This document shows, in pieces, positions 5,036 to 7,275 of a stretch of DNA of 7,275 nt. Position numbers and translations under genes: made by a program. The DNA comes from Caldilineales bacterium (GTDB lineage: Bacteria; Chloroflexota; Anaerolineae; JAAEKA01). The notes beneath the pieces are model-generated. The model saw only the letters and a list, made by a program, of their open reading frames with translations, was not told where the DNA came from and did no database searches. Where the stretch lies: assembly GCA_021463315.1 (NCBI GenBank), contig JAJTXO010000183.1:1-7275 (forward strand), read 5' to 3'. Numbering within the stretch: the stretch's first letter is position 1; the number at the start of each line of letters is the position of its first letter.

Positions 5036-6619
5036 GTGCCGGCGAAGACACTGTTTCTGGATGGTCAGACCTTGCGCATCGACGATGTGGTAGCCGTCGC
5101 TCATGCCCAACCTGGCGATTTTAGCTTTCAACTCACGGCAGACGCCCAGCGCCGCGTCGCTCGCGCCCGTCAAGCTGTGGAGGATTTCGTGGCCGAAGGC
5201 CGGGTGGTCTACGGCATCACCACCGGCTTCGGCGCCTTCTGCAACCGGGTGATCGACCCTGAACAAACGGCGCAACTGCAGCGCAACATCGTGATGAGCC
5301 ATGCCGTCGGCGTGGGCCGGCCTTTGGATACCGCAGTGGTGCGGGCCATGATGCTGATTCGGGCCAACACCCTGGCCAAGGGCCATTCTGGCTGTCGCCA
5401 GGCGGTGATCGACCTGCTGCTGCGCATGGTGGAGCGGGGCGTGCATCCGGTGATTCCGCGCCAGGGATCGCTGGGCGCCAGCGGCGATCTCGCGCCGCTG
5501 GCCCACATGGCGTTGGTGTTGATCGGCCTGGGCGAGGCCGAATGGCGCGGCCAGGTGGTGTCCGGCGAGGCCGCGCTGGCCGAAGCGGGCCTGACGCCGT
5601 TGGAACTGCAGGCCAAGGAGGGTCTCGCGCTGACCAACGGCACGACGCTGATGGCCGCGCTGGGCGCGCTGGCCGTGTTCGAGGCCGAGAATGTCGCCGC
5701 GGTGGCCGATATCGCCGGCTGCCTGAGCCTGGAGGCGTTGCACGGCACGCCGGCCGCCTTCGACGCCCGCCTGCAGCAGGTTCGACCGCACCCCCGTGCG
5801 GTGGAATGCGCGGCCAACCTGCGCCAGTTGTTGGCCGGCTCCACCTTTGTGCGCGATGTGAGCCTGACGGCTATGGTGAGCGACGGCGCGGGGGTGTCTG
5901 AGCCGCAGGACCCCTACACCCTGCGCTGCATTCCTCAGGTGCATGGCGCGTGCCACGATGCCGTCAAATATGCCCGCTGGGTGGTGGAAATCGAGCTCAA
6001 CGCGGCCACAGACAATCCGTTGATCTTCATCGACGAGGCCAGCGACCAGGTGGAGGTCATCAGCGGCGGCAACTTCCACGGCGAGCCGCTGGCCATCGCC
6101 TTCGACTACCTGGGGCTGGCCATCACCGAGCTGGGCAACATGGCCGAGCGGCGGCTGACCCGCCTGACCGATGGGGCCAGCAATCGCCACGTGCTGCCCG
6201 ACTTTCTGACCAAGGAGGGTGGGCTGAACAGCGGCCTGATGCTGGTGCAATACACGGCCGCGGCGCTGGCGTCGGAGAACAAGTCGTTGGCCCACCCCGC
6301 CAGCGCGGACACGATTCCCACCAGCGCCAATTGGGAGGATCACGTCAGCAACGGCCCCATCGCGGCCCGGCAGGCCCGGCGCGTGCTGCGCAATGTGGAG
6401 GCGATTCTGGCCATAGAACTGCTGGCCGCGGCGCAGGGGATCGACTTCCGCCGTGAGGTGATGCCGGGCGCGGAGCTGGGAGCGGGCACGGCCAAGGCCT
6501 ATGCCGCGATCCGCCAGCGCGTGCCCTTCCTGCAGCAGGATGGCGTGCTCTATCCCTTCATCGAGGCGCTGCGCGATCTGGTGGCCAGCGGCGCGCTCCG
6601 GCAGGGGATCGTGGAGTGA
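5036..6619 (+). CDS. hutH: Histidine ammonia-lyase
   Basis: The 527-residue protein belongs to the MIO-dependent aromatic amino acid lyases. A148-S149-G150 in GSLGASGDLAPLAHMAL cyclise to the catalytic MIO group. Other active-site positions are present: Y59 in VVYGITTGFG, H89 in MSHAVGVG, N202 in LTNGTT, Y294 and R297 in QDPYTLRC, F347 in GGNFHGEP and E434 in ANWEDHVS. The SH at 88-89 and the ED motif point to histidine rather than phenylalanine or tyrosine. The expected reaction is L-histidine to urocanate plus ammonia, in the cytoplasm. The start is GTG at 5036, six bases after AGAGG; an open frame reaches 4631 but that part overlaps the radical SAM gene and is not homologous. Unusual: W433 where HALs usually have Gln, and I299 in RCIPQV. 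No other hut genes are seen. Confidence 0.94.
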   Translation: MPAKTLFLDGQTLRIDDVVAVAHAQPGDFSFQLTADAQRRVARARQAVEDFVAEGRVVYGITTGFGAFCNRVIDPEQTAQLQRNIVMSHAVGVGRPLDTAVVRAMMLIRANTLAKGHSGCRQAVIDLLLRMVERGVHPVIPRQGSLGASGDLAPLAHMALVLIGLGEAEWRGQVVSGEAALAEAGLTPLELQAKEGLALTNGTTLMAALGALAVFEAENVAAVADIAGCLSLEALHGTPAAFDARLQQVRPHPRAVECAANLRQLLAGSTFVRDVSLTAMVSDGAGVSEPQDPYTLRCIPQVHGACHDAVKYARWVVEIELNAATDNPLIFIDEASDQVEVISGGNFHGEPLAIAFDYLGLAITELGNMAERRLTRLTDGASNRHVLPDFLTKEGGLNSGLMLVQYTAAALASENKSLAHPASADTIPTSANWEDHVSNGPIAARQARRVLRNVEAILAIELLAAAQGIDFRREVMPGAELGAGTAKAYAAIRQRVPFLQQDGVLYPFIEALRDLVASGALRQGIVE

Positions 6620-6693
6620 TCAGCCCTGGCCGCGCGCCGGTGGTCATTAGCATCCTCTAAGCTGCGACTAATCCCCCCTTAAGGAAAGGCGGC

Positions 6694-6699
6694 TATACT
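6694..6699 (+). promoter_or_regulatory. Possible -10 box of a small RNA after hutH
   Basis: TATACT matches the -10 consensus at five of six positions. No good -35 is seen; a perfect palindrome CCTTAAGG (6677-6684) lies 9 bases upstream and could be a regulator site. Transcription would begin near 6705. Confidence 0.3.
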
Positions 6700-6704
6700 G
6701 GCGG

Positions 6705-6789
6705 CAGTCGTTCGGTAAGACGAATGATGCTCCTTCCTTCCTCCTTGCGGGGCGGCAGATTGGGACGGTCTGCCGCCCTTCCCTTTTTT
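6705..6789 (+). ncRNA. Candidate small RNA, or structured 3' end of the hutH transcript
   Basis: The segment has a 5' stem-loop (TCGTTCG at 6708-6714 with CGAATGA at 6721-6727, one G-U pair, loop GTAAGA). A single-stranded CU-rich run (about 6729-6746) follows, including CCTTCCTCCTT, complementary to Shine-Dalgarno AAGGAGG. It ends in a strong intrinsic terminator (6750-6789). This order of stem-loop, exposed anti-SD bases and terminator is that of known trans-acting small RNAs that block translation starts. With a start near 6705 it would be about 85 nt. It matches no family I know. The alternative is that it is simply the end of the hutH messenger RNA. Confidence 0.4.
6750..6789 (+). terminator. 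Strong intrinsic terminator
   Basis: GGGCGGCAGA (6750-6759) pairs perfectly with TCTGCCGCCC (6769-6778) around a nine-base loop and is followed by TTCCC and T6 (6784-6789). The T-run exists only on the plus strand. It ends transcripts coming from hutH (stop at 6619) and any RNA started near 6705. Confidence 0.9.
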
Positions 6790-6807
6790 CTGGCATCCGG
6801 TAGCTTT

Positions 6808-6835
6808 TTGTCTGGGGTTCTGTCTTGGCTATAAT
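6808..6835 (+). promoter_or_regulatory. Promoter for the small coiled-coil gene
   Basis: TTGTCT (6808-6813), a 16-base spacer and a perfect TATAAT (6830-6835). Expected start is near 6842. It lies directly after the terminator at 6750-6789, so the downstream gene is a separate unit. Confidence 0.7.
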
Positions 6836-6841
6836 CGCAAA

Positions 6842-6997
6842 GAGCTGTGGCGAGAGCAGCAGCGCCGGTGTCGGACGCGTCCAGCGCTGAGACGGTCCCG
6901 TTCCCGCGCTGCAGCCGGTGTCTGACCAAGGCGCCCACGCCGCCTTCCAACCGGAAGGCAACTCTTGTCGCGCAGACCAAACCACAAGGAGATTCGC
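6842..6997 (+). other. Long structured leader of the small coiled-coil gene
   Basis: About 155 bases of probable untranslated leader. It contains a perfect 7-bp hairpin GCCTTCC-AACC-GGAAGGC (6942-6959) 38 bases before the ATG, a 6-bp stem CAGCGC/GCGCTG (6882-6887 with 6906-6911), and a direct repeat GCCGGTGTCnGAC at 6864-6876 and 6914-6926. It matches no riboswitch class that I recognise. A leader three times as long as conventional ones, on a 49-codon gene, suggests RNA-level control, but this is inference. Confidence 0.4.
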
Positions 6998-7147
6998 ATG
7001 GCTACCGAAAGCACCCCCTCACCGTTAGCTGCCGATGTGGCAGCCCTGAAGTCCGAGATGAAGGCCCTCCGGGAGCTGATCGAAAAGCTCGAGAGTCGCC
7101 TGGCCCAGATCGAGGATGAGTTGACCGCGCTGCGCAACCTGTTTTAG
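6998..7147 (+). CDS. Small coiled-coil protein, hypothetical
   Basis: This 49-residue protein starts MATESTPSPLAADV and continues as a single amphipathic helix from about residue 11 to 46, with leucine or isoleucine at spaced heptad-like positions (LKSEMKALRELIEKLESRL, then IEDELTALRNLF) and alternating Lys/Arg and Glu. That indicates a short coiled coil that would form dimers or bundle with a partner. There is no membrane segment or enzyme motif. The ATG at 6998 is chosen over an upstream in-frame start at 6965 because AAGGAG lies seven bases before it. Its own promoter at 6808-6835 and a long leader support expression. I do not recognise the family; a structural or partner-binding role is only inferred. 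Confidence 0.8.
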   Translation: MATESTPSPLAADVAALKSEMKALRELIEKLESRLAQIEDELTALRNLF

Positions 7148-7149
7148 AA

Positions 7150-7275
7150 CTCAGAGGCTGAACCCTCTGGCTGAGAGTACGAAGCGGCCTCAGCCGCTGG
7201 GATCCCAGGCCCTGAGGGGCCTTCGTGTTGTTAGCCGGTGGGTTTCTAACCACCGTGCTGCGCTCTGGCTGAGAG
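7150..7275. other. Hairpin-rich intergenic region with a 13-base direct repeat
   Basis: No gene is supported here. CTCTGGCTGAGAG occurs exactly at 7165-7177 and 7263-7275, 98 bases apart; each copy can itself fold (CTCT/AGAG). Between and around them are CAGAGG/CCTCTG (7152-7169), AGCGGC/GCCGCT (7183-7198), a 12-base palindrome CTGGGATCCCAG (7197-7208), AGGCCC/GGGCCT (7207-7222) and CGGTGG/CCACCG (7236-7255). ACGAAG (7179-7184) can also pair with CTTCGT (7221-7226), closing a long hairpin. T-runs are weak, so a conventional terminator is doubtful, although the stem ending at 7222 followed by TCGTGTTGTT might serve as one. The region runs off the window. Confidence 0.5.

Noticed and set aside
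4742..6343. A 533-codon open frame on the minus strand across hutH
   Set aside because: It is the antisense shadow of hutH and the end of the radical SAM gene, both firmly identified by motifs; its product shows no family features.
7160..7226. TPP riboswitch, suggested by GGCTGAGAG
   Set aside because: The other conserved parts of that riboswitch (the GAACCTGAT and ATACCAGCG-like segments) are missing and no thiamine gene follows in view.

Overview
The window is GC-rich bacterial DNA with compact genes and AT-rich promoters close to the sigma-70 consensus (TTGAC(A/G), 17 bp, TATAAT). Housekeeping genes here (a 54-residue L34, rnpA and yidD), a radical SAM/helix-hairpin-helix protein and short palindromic intergenic repeats would fit a Chloroflexota (Anaerolineae/Caldilineae-like) genome. 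That placement is an inference from gene style and remains uncertain.

Layout. Bases 1-359 hold no gene: a palindromic repeat, then a 49-bp tandem repeat with four units. Bases 360-1105 (minus strand) carry rpmH, rnpA and yidD, tightly coupled. The usual neighbours dnaA and yidC are not next to them. Bases 1106-1377 hold a second copy of the palindromic repeat, an intrinsic terminator and a near-consensus promoter that fires toward rpmH through that terminator. Bases 1378-2802 (minus) encode an unrecognised protein with a disordered acidic N-terminus and four predicted membrane helices; its promoter (2915-2943) is a perfect consensus inside a long inverted repeat. Bases 3018-3617 (minus) encode an HD-family hydrolase with its own terminator. 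It diverges from a radical SAM protein with a C-terminal helix-hairpin-helix (3763-4947, plus); the two promoters sit back to back. Next come histidine ammonia-lyase hutH (5036-6619, plus), a candidate small RNA/terminator region (about 6694-6789), and a 49-residue coiled-coil protein (6998-7147) behind a long structured leader. The last 125 bases are rich in hairpins and contain a 13-base direct repeat.

How the parts relate. rpmH-rnpA-yidD is a ribosome, tRNA-processing and membrane-insertion cluster. The remaining genes look like independent units, each with its own promoter and several with clear terminators, rather than one pathway. hutH stands without hutU, hutI or hutG in view, and the radical SAM protein stands without the uracil-DNA-glycosylase-like partner its family often has.

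The most interesting signals are non-coding: (i) a candidate small RNA after hutH with a 5' stem-loop, a CU-rich anti-Shine-Dalgarno stretch and a strong terminator; (ii) a promoter-terminator unit upstream of rpmH that looks like an attenuator or a short RNA gene; (iii) near-identical palindromic repeats flanking rpmH-rnpA-yidD. No defence system, CRISPR array, tRNA or intact mobile element was found.
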